A stretch of 64,000 nucleotides of DNA from Acidobacteriota bacterium (GTDB taxonomy: Bacteria; Acidobacteriota; Terriglobia; Bryobacterales; UBA6623): contig WGMB01000017.1 of NCBI GenBank assembly GCA_016125275.1, positions 206,271 to 270,270 of the forward strand, written 5' to 3'. Shown piece by piece: positions 28,748-38,031 of the stretch (position 1 is the first letter of the stretch; each line of letters opens with the position of its first letter). The position numbers and the translations under genes were made by a program. The notes beneath the pieces were generated by a model that ran no database searches, was not told where the DNA came from, and saw only the letters and a program-made list of their open reading frames with translations.

Positions 28748-29884
28748 GTGTTTCGTTTCGCCCTATTTGCGCTCAGCGCCCTCGCTGTAGCGGCGAATCC
28801 GCTCGCCGCTCAGACCAAATCGGTCTTCTCCTCCGGCCTCATCGCCCCCCAGAAGATCGTCCGAACCGAAGGCGGCAAGTTCGTCGTCTCGGAGTCGGGC
28901 CCGGGCATCAACCAAGGCCGCGTCTCCATCGTCAGCTCCACCGGCATGCGCTCGACCCTGCTCGACGGCCTGCCCGCGGGCCTCTCCGGCGAAGGCGAAG
29001 CCTCCGGCCCCACCGGCGTCGCCGTGGACGGCGCCACCCTGTACCTGGCCATCGGCGAAGGCGACGCTGTTCGCTCGGACTCCGAGGGCGCCGGCATCCC
29101 GAACCCCGCCGGCAATGCCTCGCCCATCTTCAGCTCCGTCCTGCGCATCGACTTCTCGACCGACGTCGACAACCTGATGTCGCCCTTCGTGATGCGCCCC
29201 GAGGACCAGATGGTGCTGGCGGACGGCTACTCGGTGGAGCTCGGCAACGCCGACGGCGCCACGGCCACCGTCGAGGTGCTGGCGGACTTCCCGTCCTTCA
29301 TCCCGGATCCCAACATCCCCTACCGCCCCTCCAACCCTTGGGGCGTGACGCTGAGCCCGCGCTTCCCCGGCGTGCTGTTCCTCAATGACGCCTCGCTCGA
29401 CGCCCTGGTCCGTATCGACACCGAGACCGGCCGCTCGCAGCGCTTCCTGCACTTCCCCAAGCTCGCCAACCCTCTGCCGTTCGGCCCTCCGGTCAGCGAC
29501 TTCGTGCCCACCTCCGTGCGCGCCTACTCCCGCGGCCTGCTGGTAACCCGTCTCACGGGCTTCCCGTTTGCGCAGGGCATGGCCGCCGTCTCCTTCGTGG
29601 ACGTCGAAGCGCGTGAGTTCGAGCCCTTCATCGGCAGCCTCACCACCGCCGTGGACGTGGCCGTGCAGGAGCGCGCCGGTGAGCGCACCCGGTTCTACAC
29701 CCTCGAGTTCAGCAACGACTTCTTGCAGAACGGCCCCGGCCGCCTCATGAAGTACGACTCACCCAACGGCGAAGCGGTGGTGTCGGATCTGGTCACCCCC
29801 ACCTCCATGGCTCTCGACCCGGACACCGGCGACATCTACGTCACCGAGCTGGCCACCGGCAACCTCATCAAGGTCGTCCCCTAA
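28748..29884 (+). CDS. ScyD/ScyE-like secreted beta-propeller protein
   Basis: 378 residues from GTG 28748, preceded by AAGGAG at a suitable distance and directly opening a signal peptide (MFRFALFALSALAVAANPLAAQ). The body repeats blocks such as GPTGVAVDGATLYLAIGEG and PTSMALDPDTGDIYVTELATGNLIKV, typical of NHL/SMP-30-like propellers and of the ScyD/ScyE family. The family name comes from cyanobacterial scytonemin genes, but members in heterotrophs have no known role. Probably a periplasmic binding or enzymatic propeller. A strong terminator follows. Confidence 0.75.
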   Translation: MFRFALFALSALAVAANPLAAQTKSVFSSGLIAPQKIVRTEGGKFVVSESGPGINQGRVSIVSSTGMRSTLLDGLPAGLSGEGEASGPTGVAVDGATLYLAIGEGDAVRSDSEGAGIPNPAGNASPIFSSVLRIDFSTDVDNLMSPFVMRPEDQMVLADGYSVELGNADGATATVEVLADFPSFIPDPNIPYRPSNPWGVTLSPRFPGVLFLNDASLDALVRIDTETGRSQRFLHFPKLANPLPFGPPVSDFVPTSVRAYSRGLLVTRLTGFPFAQGMAAVSFVDVEAREFEPFIGSLTTAVDVAVQERAGERTRFYTLEFSNDFLQNGPGRLMKYDSPNGEAVVSDLVTPTSMALDPDTGDIYVTELATGNLIKVVP

Positions 29885-29907
29885 CCTGGCCGACTCCTGA
29901 TGAACCC

Positions 29908-29947
29908 AACGGGGGACGCGCCGATTGCGAGCGCCGTCCCCCGTTTT
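29908..29947 (+). terminator. Hairpin with T tail after ScyD/ScyE-like gene
   Basis: Stem AACGGGGGACG pairs with CGTCCCCCGTT, extended by a GC-rich inner stem with one bulge, followed by TTTT. It lies 24 bp after the stop codon. Confidence 0.75.
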
Positions 29948-30042
29948 CCGTTCGTCCCCCGAATCCGCGATTGCCGAGTCTGACGCTCCGGAAATAGACT
30001 GGCTGCTGGAGGGCGCCGTCGAGCGAGCCTTCCCCACCATCC

Positions 30043-31038
30043 ATGCCCGTCCTGGCGTCCCTTCGTGTCGGCGTCGTCCTCGCGGCTGCGGTCGCCTGCG
30101 CCTGTTCGCCCGCGGTTCCCCAGCAGCCCGCCGCTTCTTCCGCTCCGGTCGAGGACCCCATGAGCAAATTGCATCCGGTCGTACCCGTTACGCGCACAGC
30201 GGCGCCCCCGGGCGGAACGGCGCCGCCGGCCGCAGCGAAGCCCGCGGAGCTTCAGATCGGCGCCGGCTCCTTCTTCTCCTACGCCCTTCCTCCCGGCTGG
30301 CGCGTCGGCGAGAACGGCCAGTTCGCCCTCACCCTGCACGCCCCGGACAACAAGGCCGTCACCGTGATGGTCGGCAACGCGGGCTATCCCATCAACTACC
30401 CGCCCGCCCAGTTCATCTACGAGAAGATGATGGCCCTGCAGCCGCAGGGCTTGCAGCTCAGCCCGCTGCGCCCGTCCACGCCCGTCACGGGCTTCCAGCA
30501 AGCCTACGAGGTCGATGTCGTCTACCAGGTGGGCGGCGTCCCCTGCCGCGGAGTCGCCAAGTGCCACATCGCCCCGGCCTACGATTCCGCCGTGATGGCC
30601 ATGACGGCTGCACTGTCCGAAGCTTCGCAGTGGCCCGGCTACGCCTCCTGGCTGCCGGCCGTCGCCGAGCAGGTGTCCGCGACGAATGGAGGCGCCTTCG
30701 GCATGCGCGGCGTGATGGCGCAGAACCTGCAAAACTCGACCGCTTTCGCCAAGGCCGCCGGCGAGTACCGCGCCTGGTCGCAGCGCAACTGGCAGGAGAC
30801 CACCGACGCCCGCAACGCCTCGCAGGACCGCATCAACTTCTACAACCGCGAGAACCTCGGCGGCGTGCAGACCTACACCAACCCCTTCGACAACCGCGTC
30901 CCCGTGGAGCTGCCCGGGACCTACCAGCACTACTGGGTGGACAGCCAAGGCAAAGTCCTCGGCACGGACGATCCCGGCGTCGACCCCAACGTGGGCTCGA
31001 CCGGCGAGTGGCGGCGGATGCCCCGCTACCAGCCCTGA
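30043..31038 (+). CDS. Unknown secreted lipoprotein
   Basis: 331 residues. The start has a hydrophobic stretch with cysteines (VVLAAAVACACSPAV) that reads as a lipobox, then a Pro/Ala-rich linker to about residue 70. The globular part begins SYALPPGWRVGENGQFALTL and resembles a ligand- or surface-exposed domain; no catalytic motif is recognisable. The C-terminal third has conserved-looking NREN, TYTNPFDN and QHYWVDSQGKVLGTDDP stretches. I do not know its function. It converges with the alpha/beta-hydrolase gene, four bases away. Confidence 0.7.
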   Translation: MPVLASLRVGVVLAAAVACACSPAVPQQPAASSAPVEDPMSKLHPVVPVTRTAAPPGGTAPPAAAKPAELQIGAGSFFSYALPPGWRVGENGQFALTLHAPDNKAVTVMVGNAGYPINYPPAQFIYEKMMALQPQGLQLSPLRPSTPVTGFQQAYEVDVVYQVGGVPCRGVAKCHIAPAYDSAVMAMTAALSEASQWPGYASWLPAVAEQVSATNGGAFGMRGVMAQNLQNSTAFAKAAGEYRAWSQRNWQETTDARNASQDRINFYNRENLGGVQTYTNPFDNRVPVELPGTYQHYWVDSQGKVLGTDDPGVDPNVGSTGEWRRMPRYQP

Positions 31039-31042
31039 CCGG

Positions 31043-32041
31043 CTACTCGTCCAAGAAGGCCAGCAGCTCGTCGCGGAAGCGCTCGAACGCCTCCAAGTGC
31101 GGCGCGTGCCCGACGCCGTCGAGCTCCACCAGCTTCGCGTCCGGAATCGCCCGAGCCGTCGCGCGGCCCAGCTCGGGGTACCGCCCCATCGTCGCCGCCT
31201 CCTCCTTGGACACCAGGTTCTTCCCAAGCGCCGTGCGGTCGAGCTGGCCGATCATCACCAGCGTCCGCGCCCGCACCTGCGGAAACTCGTACACCACCGG
31301 CTGCGTGAAGATCATGTCGTAGGTCAGCGCGTTGTTCCAGGCCAGGCGCCGGAAGTCCGGGCTCAGCGTCCAGCGGTACAGCAGCTCCGCCCAAGGCTCA
31401 TAGGACTCCTTCCAGGTCCCGTGGTAGTAGCTCTTGCTCTGGTACTCGCGAATGTTCTCCAGGCTCTTGCCCAACTCCCGCTCGTACCACCACTCCACCG
31501 GCTGGTAGGGGACCTTGAGCTTCCAGTCCTCTAGCCCGATCGGGTTCACCAGGGCCAAGTTTTCGGTGGTTTCGGGGTACATCAGCGCGAAGCGCGTCGC
31601 CAGCATCCCGCCCATGGAGTGGCCCAGCACGGTCGTCCGCATCACGCCGATGTGGTCCAGCACGGCCTTGGTGTTGCGAGCCAGCAGTTGGAACGTATAG
31701 TGCAGCGTGTCCGGCTTGCTGGACTTGCCGAACCCGATCTGGTCCGGAACGACCACCCGGAAGCCGGCCTTGGTCAGCGCCTCGATCGTCGTCCCCCAGT
31801 AGGCGCCGCAGAAGTTCTTGCCGTGCAACAGCAGCACCGTCCGGCCGTTGGGGCTGGCCGGCTTCACGTCCATGTAGGCCATCGTCAGCGTCTGCCGCTG
31901 CATCTCGATCTCCAGGTACTCCACCGGATACGGATACTCGTAGCCTTCCAGGGACAGTCCCAGCGGTTCGAGGGGGGCCGCCGCCGCCGGCAAGGCCGGT
32001 ACGACGGTCGCAAACAGGAGCGCGATCGAGAGCAAACGCAT
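31043..32041 (-). CDS. Exported alpha/beta hydrolase
   Basis: 332 residues. ATG 32041 is preferred over one at 32053 because GGAGG stands five bases before it and it opens a clean signal peptide (MRLLSIALLFATVVPALPAAAA). The fold 1 core is complete: LLLHGKNFCGAYW (oxyanion HG), the nucleophile elbow GHSMGGM and a late GVGHAPHLEAFERF histidine. Such hydrolases cleave esters, lactones or C-C bonds; the substrate is unknown. Divergent from the amidase, with 35 bp between the starts. Confidence 0.88.
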   Translation of the reverse strand: MRLLSIALLFATVVPALPAAAAPLEPLGLSLEGYEYPYPVEYLEIEMQRQTLTMAYMDVKPASPNGRTVLLLHGKNFCGAYWGTTIEALTKAGFRVVVPDQIGFGKSSKPDTLHYTFQLLARNTKAVLDHIGVMRTTVLGHSMGGMLATRFALMYPETTENLALVNPIGLEDWKLKVPYQPVEWWYERELGKSLENIREYQSKSYYHGTWKESYEPWAELLYRWTLSPDFRRLAWNNALTYDMIFTQPVVYEFPQVRARTLVMIGQLDRTALGKNLVSKEEAATMGRYPELGRATARAIPDAKLVELDGVGHAPHLEAFERFRDELLAFLDE

Positions 32042-32076
32042 GTCGTCCTCCATGCTCGCACACGGTATAAAAGAGC

Positions 32077-33798
32077 ATGCCGGACGCCCCCAGCCCCTCC
32101 CCGTCAGCCCTCGCCCACAACCGTCGCCGCTTCACCTTCGGCCTCGGCGCGCTCGGCCTGGGCGCCTCCCTGCTGCCCGGGGCGCTCACGGCCGTCGCCG
32201 GCGAGGCCCAAACCCTCACCGCCGAGCACGTTCGCGGCGCAGCCCGCATCGCCGGGCTCGACTTCAGCGACGAGGAGATCGAGAAGATCGTCGTGGAGCT
32301 CAACAAGCCCGACGGCTTGCCGGCGGACTTCGCCGCCCTGACCGCCGAAAACCTGCCCAACCACGCGCCGCCGGCCTTCGTCTTCAACCCCTTGCCGGTG
32401 GGCTTCCAGCCGCCTCAGGGCAAACCCGTCTGGAAGCCTTCCAAGATCCGCGCCCCCAAGCCCGCCGGCGACGAGGACTTGGCCTTCCTGCCGGTCACCC
32501 ATCTGGCGCGTTTGATCGAGAAGCGCGAGATCACCTCCACCGAGCTCACCAAGCTCTACCTCTCGCGCTTGAAGAAGTACGGCCCGGAGCTGTTCTGCGT
32601 GGTCACGCTGACCGAGGAGCTGGCCCTGCACCAAGCCCGCCAGGCCGACGAGGAGATCCGCCGCGGACGCTACCGGGGGCCTCTGCACGGCATCCCCTGG
32701 GGCGCCAAGGATCTACTGGCCGTGCGCGGCTACCCCACCACCTGGGGCGCCTCTCCCTACAAGGACCAGCGGCTGGATTTCGACGCGGCCGTCTACGAAC
32801 GCCTCACCGCCGCCGGCGCGGTCCTGCTGGCCAAGCTCTCGATGGGCTCTCTGGCCCAGGGCGACCGCTGGTTCGGCGGCCGCACGCGCAGCCCCTGGAA
32901 CCGCGAAAACGGCTCCAGCGGCTCCTCTGCGGGCTCCGGCGCCGCCACCGCCGCGGGCCTGGTGGGCTTCGCCATCGGCACCGAAACCCGCGGGTCCATC
33001 ATCTCGCCGTCGCGCCGCTGCGGCGTCACCGGCCTGCGGCCCACCTACGGCCGGGTCAGCCGTTTCGGCGCCATGACGCTCTCCTGGACCATGGACAAGA
33101 TCGGCCCCATGTGTCGCTCGGCCGAAGACTGTGCGCTGGTCTTCGACGTCCTCAACGGCGCGGACCCGCGGGACCCGTCGCCCTACCCCGAGGTTCCTTT
33201 CTCGTGGGACGCCGGCCGCGACCCTCGCACCTTGCGCGTCGGCTATCTGCGATCGCTCGTCGAGGGGGAAGCCGACGAGGACCGGCTGGAGCAGCGCCGC
33301 GCCGACGAGGCCTCTTTGGCTCTGCTACGCACTCTCGGTATCGACCCCAAGCCCATCGACCTGCCGTCTCTGCCCGACGATCCCCTCGGCTTCATCCTCA
33401 CCGTCGAAGCCGTCGCGGCCTTCGACGGCCTGCACCGCGGCGACCGCGACGCCTCCATGCGCGCCGCCCCCGAGGAGAGCCGCCGGCCGGACTCCTCCCG
33501 CCTGCATCGCTTCGTCCCGGCCTTCGAGTGGATTCAGGCCAACCGCGTCCGGCGGCGGATCATCGATCGCCTCCAGCAGGAGGTCTTCGCCGACCTCGAC
33601 CTCTTCCTCGGCAGCGACCTCGGCTTGACGAACCTCACCGGCCACCCGGAAATCTCTCTCCCCAACGGATTCGCCTCCAACGGCGAACCCCTCGGATTGA
33701 GTCTGACGGGCAAGCTGTTTGGGGAGCCTGAGATCCTGCTGCTGGCGCATACCCTGCAAAAGGGGTCGGACTATCACCAAAAGATACCGTATCTTTAG
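32077..33798 (+). CDS. Amidase (amidase-signature family), exported
   Basis: 573 residues. The start resembles a twin-arginine signal (NRRRFTFGLGALGLGASLL). The amidase-signature core is present: catalytic lysine in IPWGAKDLLAV (about Lys211), the Gly/Ser-rich GSSGSSAGSG with the cis-serine (about 283-284) and GTETRGSIISPS with the nucleophilic serine (about 307). An N-terminal ~130-residue extension precedes the core, as in several Acidobacteriota and Planctomycetota homologues. It hydrolyses amides, possibly from peptides or Asn-linked compounds; the substrate is unknown. Two short palindromes sit at its stop codon. Confidence 0.88.
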   Translation: MPDAPSPSPSALAHNRRRFTFGLGALGLGASLLPGALTAVAGEAQTLTAEHVRGAARIAGLDFSDEEIEKIVVELNKPDGLPADFAALTAENLPNHAPPAFVFNPLPVGFQPPQGKPVWKPSKIRAPKPAGDEDLAFLPVTHLARLIEKREITSTELTKLYLSRLKKYGPELFCVVTLTEELALHQARQADEEIRRGRYRGPLHGIPWGAKDLLAVRGYPTTWGASPYKDQRLDFDAAVYERLTAAGAVLLAKLSMGSLAQGDRWFGGRTRSPWNRENGSSGSSAGSGAATAAGLVGFAIGTETRGSIISPSRRCGVTGLRPTYGRVSRFGAMTLSWTMDKIGPMCRSAEDCALVFDVLNGADPRDPSPYPEVPFSWDAGRDPRTLRVGYLRSLVEGEADEDRLEQRRADEASLALLRTLGIDPKPIDLPSLPDDPLGFILTVEAVAAFDGLHRGDRDASMRAAPEESRRPDSSRLHRFVPAFEWIQANRVRRRIIDRLQQEVFADLDLFLGSDLGLTNLTGHPEISLPNGFASNGEPLGLSLTGKLFGEPEILLLAHTLQKGSDYHQKIPYL

Positions 33799-33813
33799 GT
33801 TTCTTCAAGAAAC
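33780..33813. repeat. Two adjacent short perfect palindromes at the amidase stop
   Basis: 33780-33796 has arms AAAGATAC and its complement around one base. 33799-33813 has arms GTTTCTT and AAGAAAC around one base. They are AT-rich in a GC-rich genome and overlap the stop codon at 33796-33798. They could be a weak terminator or regulator-binding sites for the TonB receptor gene downstream. Confidence 0.4.
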
Positions 33814-33830
33814 AATTCTCGATAATTTCC

Positions 33831-33859
33831 TTGACCCCGATCCAAAACCAAGGTACCTT
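33831..33859 (+). promoter_or_regulatory. Candidate sigma-70-type promoter for TonB receptor 2
   Basis: TTGACC (33831-33836) and TACCTT (33854-33859) are separated by 17 bp, about 105 bp upstream of the receptor start. The -10 match is partial; predicted by eye only. Confidence 0.3.
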
Positions 33860-33963
33860 TCCAGAAAGCGCTGGCCGCCGATCAAGCAGTTCGGACGGTC
33901 TGAATTCCGCCACGAAGCCGGTCGCTCACGATTTTTTCGATCGTTCCTTTTTGGAGGGTCCCT

Positions 33964-36900
33964 GTGACTCGCTTAGGCTTCCGCGCCGGACGCGTTCCGG
34001 CGCTTGTGCGTCTCCCCTTCCTCCTGTCGATCGCTGCTTGCGTGACCCCGGTCATGCTCGTTGCACAATCGGCCGACACGGCCATTCTGGGCCTTGTCAC
34101 CGATGCCACCGGCGCCGCCGTCCCTGGCGCGGCCGTCACCATCCGCCAACCGGAAACGGGGTTCGAGCGGATTCTGGAAACCAACGCGGAAGGCTCCTAT
34201 GAGCTGCGTTATCTGCGCCCCGCAACCTATACCGTGGACGCCGGCGCGGCCGGTTTCCGCACCTCGCACACGCCCAACGTCGTCGTGCAAGTCGGCCAGC
34301 AGGTGCGCCTGGACTTCCGGCTCGAAATCGGCGACGTGGTCGAGACCGTCGAGGTCACCTCGGCCTCCCCTCTGCTCGAAACCGAGTCCGCCACCCTGGG
34401 CGAAGTCGTCAGCCGCGAGCGCATCGTCAACCTACCGCTCAACGGCCGCAACTTCCTGCAATTGGCGACCATGACGCCCGGCGTCATCATCAAGGAAGAG
34501 TCCAACGGCGAGCGCACCCGCATCGTCGCCGCCGGCAATCGCGACGTCTGGGCGCAGGTCAATATCAACGGCATTACGGCCGTCAACAACCGTTCTCCGT
34601 TCGTCAATTTCTACCCCTCGATTGACGCTGTGCAGGAGTTCAAGGTCCAAAGCGGCAACTATTCCGCCGAGTACGGCGGCCAATCCGGCGCCAACGTCAA
34701 TGTCCAGTTGCGCTCCGGCTCCAACGACTTCCACGGCAGCCTATTCGACTTTCTGCGTAACGACAACCTCGACGCCCGCGGCTACTTCCGGCCCAAACCG
34801 CTCGAGAAGGACGTGCTGCGCCGCAACCAGTTCGGCGCCATCATCGCCGGCCCGGTCATCAAGAACAAGACCTTCTTCATGGGCGGCTACGAAGGCGTGC
34901 GTGACACCAAGCAGCACGCCCAAACCTCCATCGTGGTCCCTGAAGCTCAGCGCCGCGGCGACTTCTCCGGCGTCTCCACGGCCGTCATCGACCCCTTCAG
35001 CGGCCAGCAGTTCGCCAACAACGTGATTCCGCAGAGCCGCCTCAACCCCGTCTCGGTCAACCTCATCAACAACTGGATGCCCTTGCCGAACTCCCCCGGC
35101 GTGCAGAACTACGCCGGCCTCACCGGCGACAAGGTCATCATCGACCAGTACCTGACGCGGTTGGACCACAACTTCACGGACACCGACCAGTTCACCTTCC
35201 ACTACATCTACTCCAGCCGAGACTTCCCGGCCGTCTCCCTGAACCCCTACTTCTCGTCGGACAACCGCACCTTCCCCAACCAGAGCCTCGGCGCGCAGTA
35301 CGTCAAGACCATCTCGGCGTCCATGGTCAACGAGCTCCGGTTCGGCTTCCACAAGGGCAACATCCGCCGGCTCAACCCGCGCAGCAACACCGACTTCCGC
35401 ATCGAGGACCTCGGCATCTACAACTTCCTGCAGGGCGGCCCCAACGGGCGTCCGCTGCGGCCGGACGAGCAGGGCTTCCCCACGCTCAACATCACCGGCT
35501 ACCTCGGCATGCAGGAGCTGGCAGCGTCCTCCAACCTCGACAACAGCCGCACCTACCAGTGGGTGGACAACCTGAGCATCTTCCGCGGCAAGCACTCCAT
35601 CAAGATTGGCGGCGACGTGCGCCTGCACAAGGATGAGGCGACCACCAACAACTGGCCCTTCGGCAGCATGACGTTCACGTCTGACATCGCCAACAACGCC
35701 GCCGCGGCCTACATGCTGGGCTTCCCGCGCGAAGTGCTCACGCCCGAGGGCGTGCCGCTGTCGAACGTCTCCCAGTGGCGCACGGGCCTCTACTTCCAGG
35801 ACGACTGGAAGGCCACCCAGAAGCTGACCCTCAACATGGGCCTGCGGTACGACCTGTTCGGCCTGCCCAAGGAGACCAACGGCGTCACCCGCACCCTGCG
35901 CTTCGATGTGCCCGGGCCGCTGCGGCTCTTCCCGGAGACCCCCGGAACCTTCGAGCAGCCCTACGTCAACCAGTACAACTACCTCGGGCCGCGCTTCGGC
36001 TTCGCCTATCGCTTCGACGAGAAGACCGTCATTCGCGGCGGCTACGGCATCTTCCGCACGGCGGGACAGTTCGACAACATGAACATCTTGCAGCTCAACC
36101 CGCCCGCCGGCGGCAGCGTCACGGTTCTCAACACCGCCACCAACCCGGTCGCCACCATCGACAACCCGGCCCCGGCGGAGATCTTCCCCGAGAACCCCTT
36201 CTTCAACGTCGTCAGCGTGCCGCCGGACCGCAAGCGCCGCAACGCCTACATCCAGAACATGAGCTTCCAGGTGCAGCGCCAGCTCACCCGCAACGACGTG
36301 CTCGAGGTCGGCTGGGTGGCCAACAAGGGCACGGATATCGACACCAGTGTCCGCAACTTCAACCAGCCCGACCCCGGCCCCGGCGCGGTGCAGGACCGTC
36401 GCCCCTACCCCGAGTTCGCCACCATCCGCATGATGCTGTCCGACGGTCTCAGCACCTACCACTCGTTGCAGTCCCGCTACGAGCGCCGGCTGACCAACGG
36501 CCTCAGCCTCACGGCGGCCTACACCTGGGGCCACATGATCGACGACATCCACGAGACGATCAACCGCGGCGGCTGCGGCTGCCAGTCGGCCCGCAATCGC
36601 GGCACGGCCGAGCGCGCCAACAGCGTCGAGGACATCCGGCATCGCGCCGTCATCGGCTATGTCTGGGAGATCCTGCCCAACAAGCAGTGGAGCGGCATTT
36701 CCAAGGCCGTACTGGGCGGCTGGCAGTTCGGCGGCCTGCTCACTCTGTCGAGCGGACAGCCGTTCCCCGTCAACCAGTCCGGCGACAGCCAGAACAAGGG
36801 CGGCCAGGAAGCGTCCCGGCCGCACAACTTCGGCGTCAACCCGACGCTCGACAATCCGGACCCGGCCCTCTGGTTCGATACCACGGCCTTCGTGCGCTCG

Positions 36901-37203
36901 TCGTACGAGGGAGGCCCCGGCCTCTACGTTCCCGGCAGCGGCGGCTACGGCACCGCGCCCCGCAACCCCGTCGTCGGCCCCGGCGTCCACACCTGGGACC
37001 TCCAGCTCGGCAAGAACTTCGCGATGCCCTACAACGAGAATCACCGCATCCAGTTCCGCACCGAGATGTTCAACACCTTCAACACCCCTCAGTTCGCCAA
37101 CCCGGGCGGAACGCTGGGCACCGGCTCGTTCGGCCGCGTCACCTCGATGCGCGAGGTCAACGCCAACCGCCAAATCCAGTTCGGCCTCAAGTACCTGTTT
37201 TAG
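33964..37203 (+). CDS. TonB-dependent receptor with carboxypeptidase-regulatory-like domain (Oar-like), copy 2
   Basis: 1079 residues from GTG 33964, supported by GGAGG six bases upstream. A signal peptide (LPFLLSIAACVTPVMLVAQ) is followed by the regulatory-like domain (AILGLVTDATGAAVPGAAVT), a plug with NLPLNGRNFLQLATMTPGV and a barrel ending QIQFGLKYLF. It shares domain order with the receptor at 23.6 kb but differs through most of the barrel, so the two probably take different ligands. The amidase and hydrolases nearby may process what it imports. A strong terminator follows. Confidence 0.92.
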   Translation: MTRLGFRAGRVPALVRLPFLLSIAACVTPVMLVAQSADTAILGLVTDATGAAVPGAAVTIRQPETGFERILETNAEGSYELRYLRPATYTVDAGAAGFRTSHTPNVVVQVGQQVRLDFRLEIGDVVETVEVTSASPLLETESATLGEVVSRERIVNLPLNGRNFLQLATMTPGVIIKEESNGERTRIVAAGNRDVWAQVNINGITAVNNRSPFVNFYPSIDAVQEFKVQSGNYSAEYGGQSGANVNVQLRSGSNDFHGSLFDFLRNDNLDARGYFRPKPLEKDVLRRNQFGAIIAGPVIKNKTFFMGGYEGVRDTKQHAQTSIVVPEAQRRGDFSGVSTAVIDPFSGQQFANNVIPQSRLNPVSVNLINNWMPLPNSPGVQNYAGLTGDKVIIDQYLTRLDHNFTDTDQFTFHYIYSSRDFPAVSLNPYFSSDNRTFPNQSLGAQYVKTISASMVNELRFGFHKGNIRRLNPRSNTDFRIEDLGIYNFLQGGPNGRPLRPDEQGFPTLNITGYLGMQELAASSNLDNSRTYQWVDNLSIFRGKHSIKIGGDVRLHKDEATTNNWPFGSMTFTSDIANNAAAAYMLGFPREVLTPEGVPLSNVSQWRTGLYFQDDWKATQKLTLNMGLRYDLFGLPKETNGVTRTLRFDVPGPLRLFPETPGTFEQPYVNQYNYLGPRFGFAYRFDEKTVIRGGYGIFRTAGQFDNMNILQLNPPAGGSVTVLNTATNPVATIDNPAPAEIFPENPFFNVVSVPPDRKRRNAYIQNMSFQVQRQLTRNDVLEVGWVANKGTDIDTSVRNFNQPDPGPGAVQDRRPYPEFATIRMMLSDGLSTYHSLQSRYERRLTNGLSLTAAYTWGHMIDDIHETINRGGCGCQSARNRGTAERANSVEDIRHRAVIGYVWEILPNKQWSGISKAVLGGWQFGGLLTLSSGQPFPVNQSGDSQNKGGQEASRPHNFGVNPTLDNPDPALWFDTTAFVRSSYEGGPGLYVPGSGGYGTAPRNPVVGPGVHTWDLQLGKNFAMPYNENHRIQFRTEMFNTFNTPQFANPGGTLGTGSFGRVTSMREVNANRQIQFGLKYLF

Positions 37204-37251
37204 AGGCTGAACCCAACCGTCAACCGCCGGGGCCCCGCGCCTCCGGCAAGG

Positions 37252-37283
37252 GGGGCCGGACGAAATTCGTCCGGCCCCTTTTT
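37252..37283 (+). terminator. Strong intrinsic terminator after TonB receptor 2
   Basis: GGGGCCGGACGAA is followed after one base by its exact complement and then TTTTT. This is the clearest rho-independent terminator in the window. Confidence 0.9.
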
Positions 37284-37341
37284 GTGATTTGGCGGGCCGC
37301 CGCTCGATACGCTAAGATCAACGCCTTCTCCCCCCGGTCCC

Positions 37342-38019
37342 ATGTCCAAGAAGAAAGCCGTCCAGCGCCCTCAAACCGAGGCCGAGCGCAAGAGCCGCGT
37401 CTCCAAGATCCTCCGCCGCCTCAACCAGGACTACCCTGACGTCGAGTGCGAGCTCGTCCACACCAGCGCCTGGGAGCTGCTGGTCGCCACGATCCTTTCC
37501 GCGCAATGCACTGACAAGCGCGTGAACATGGTCACGCCGGAGCTCTTCCTGGCCTACCCCACCCCGCACGATCTGGCCGTGGCCGATCAGTCCGAAATCG
37601 AAGAGCTGGTCAAGACCACCGGCTTCTTCCGCAACAAGGCCAAGTCCATCATCGGGGCCGCCAAGGGCGTCACCGAGCGCTTCGGCGGCGAGGTGCCTTC
37701 CAACATGGACGACCTGCTGAGCCTGCCGGGCGTCGCCCGCAAGACCGCCAACGTCGTGCTCGGCACTTGGTACGGCAAGGCGACCGGCGTGGTCGTGGAC
37801 ACCCACGTCGCCCGCATCAGCGCGCGCCTCGACCTGACGCAGGCCACCGACCCCAAAAAGATTGAGCAGGACCTCATGGCGATCCTGCCCAAGAACCGTT
37901 GGATCCTCTTCTCGCACCAGATCATCTGGCACGGCCGCAAGGTCTGCTTGGCCCGCAAGCCCCGCTGCGTCGAATGCAGTCTGCTGGACCTGTGCTACGC
38001 GCCGGACAAGACCGCCTGA
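37342..38019 (+). CDS. nth: Endonuclease III
   Basis: 225 residues. Bifunctional DNA glycosylase/AP lyase of base-excision repair that removes oxidised pyrimidines. The helix-hairpin-helix LPGVARKTANVVL holds the catalytic Lys134, and VVDTHVARIS the catalytic Asp153. The C-terminal [4Fe-4S] ligands are complete: Cys202, Cys209, Cys212 and Cys218 (C-x6-C-x2-C-x5-C). The length is slightly above the E. coli enzyme because of a charged N-terminal extension. Transcribed alone after a terminator and converging with the AAA+ gene, 12 bp apart. Confidence 0.96.
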   Translation: MSKKKAVQRPQTEAERKSRVSKILRRLNQDYPDVECELVHTSAWELLVATILSAQCTDKRVNMVTPELFLAYPTPHDLAVADQSEIEELVKTTGFFRNKAKSIIGAAKGVTERFGGEVPSNMDDLLSLPGVARKTANVVLGTWYGKATGVVVDTHVARISARLDLTQATDPKKIEQDLMAILPKNRWILFSHQIIWHGRKVCLARKPRCVECSLLDLCYAPDKTA

Positions 38020-38031
38020 GGCTCGGCGCCG

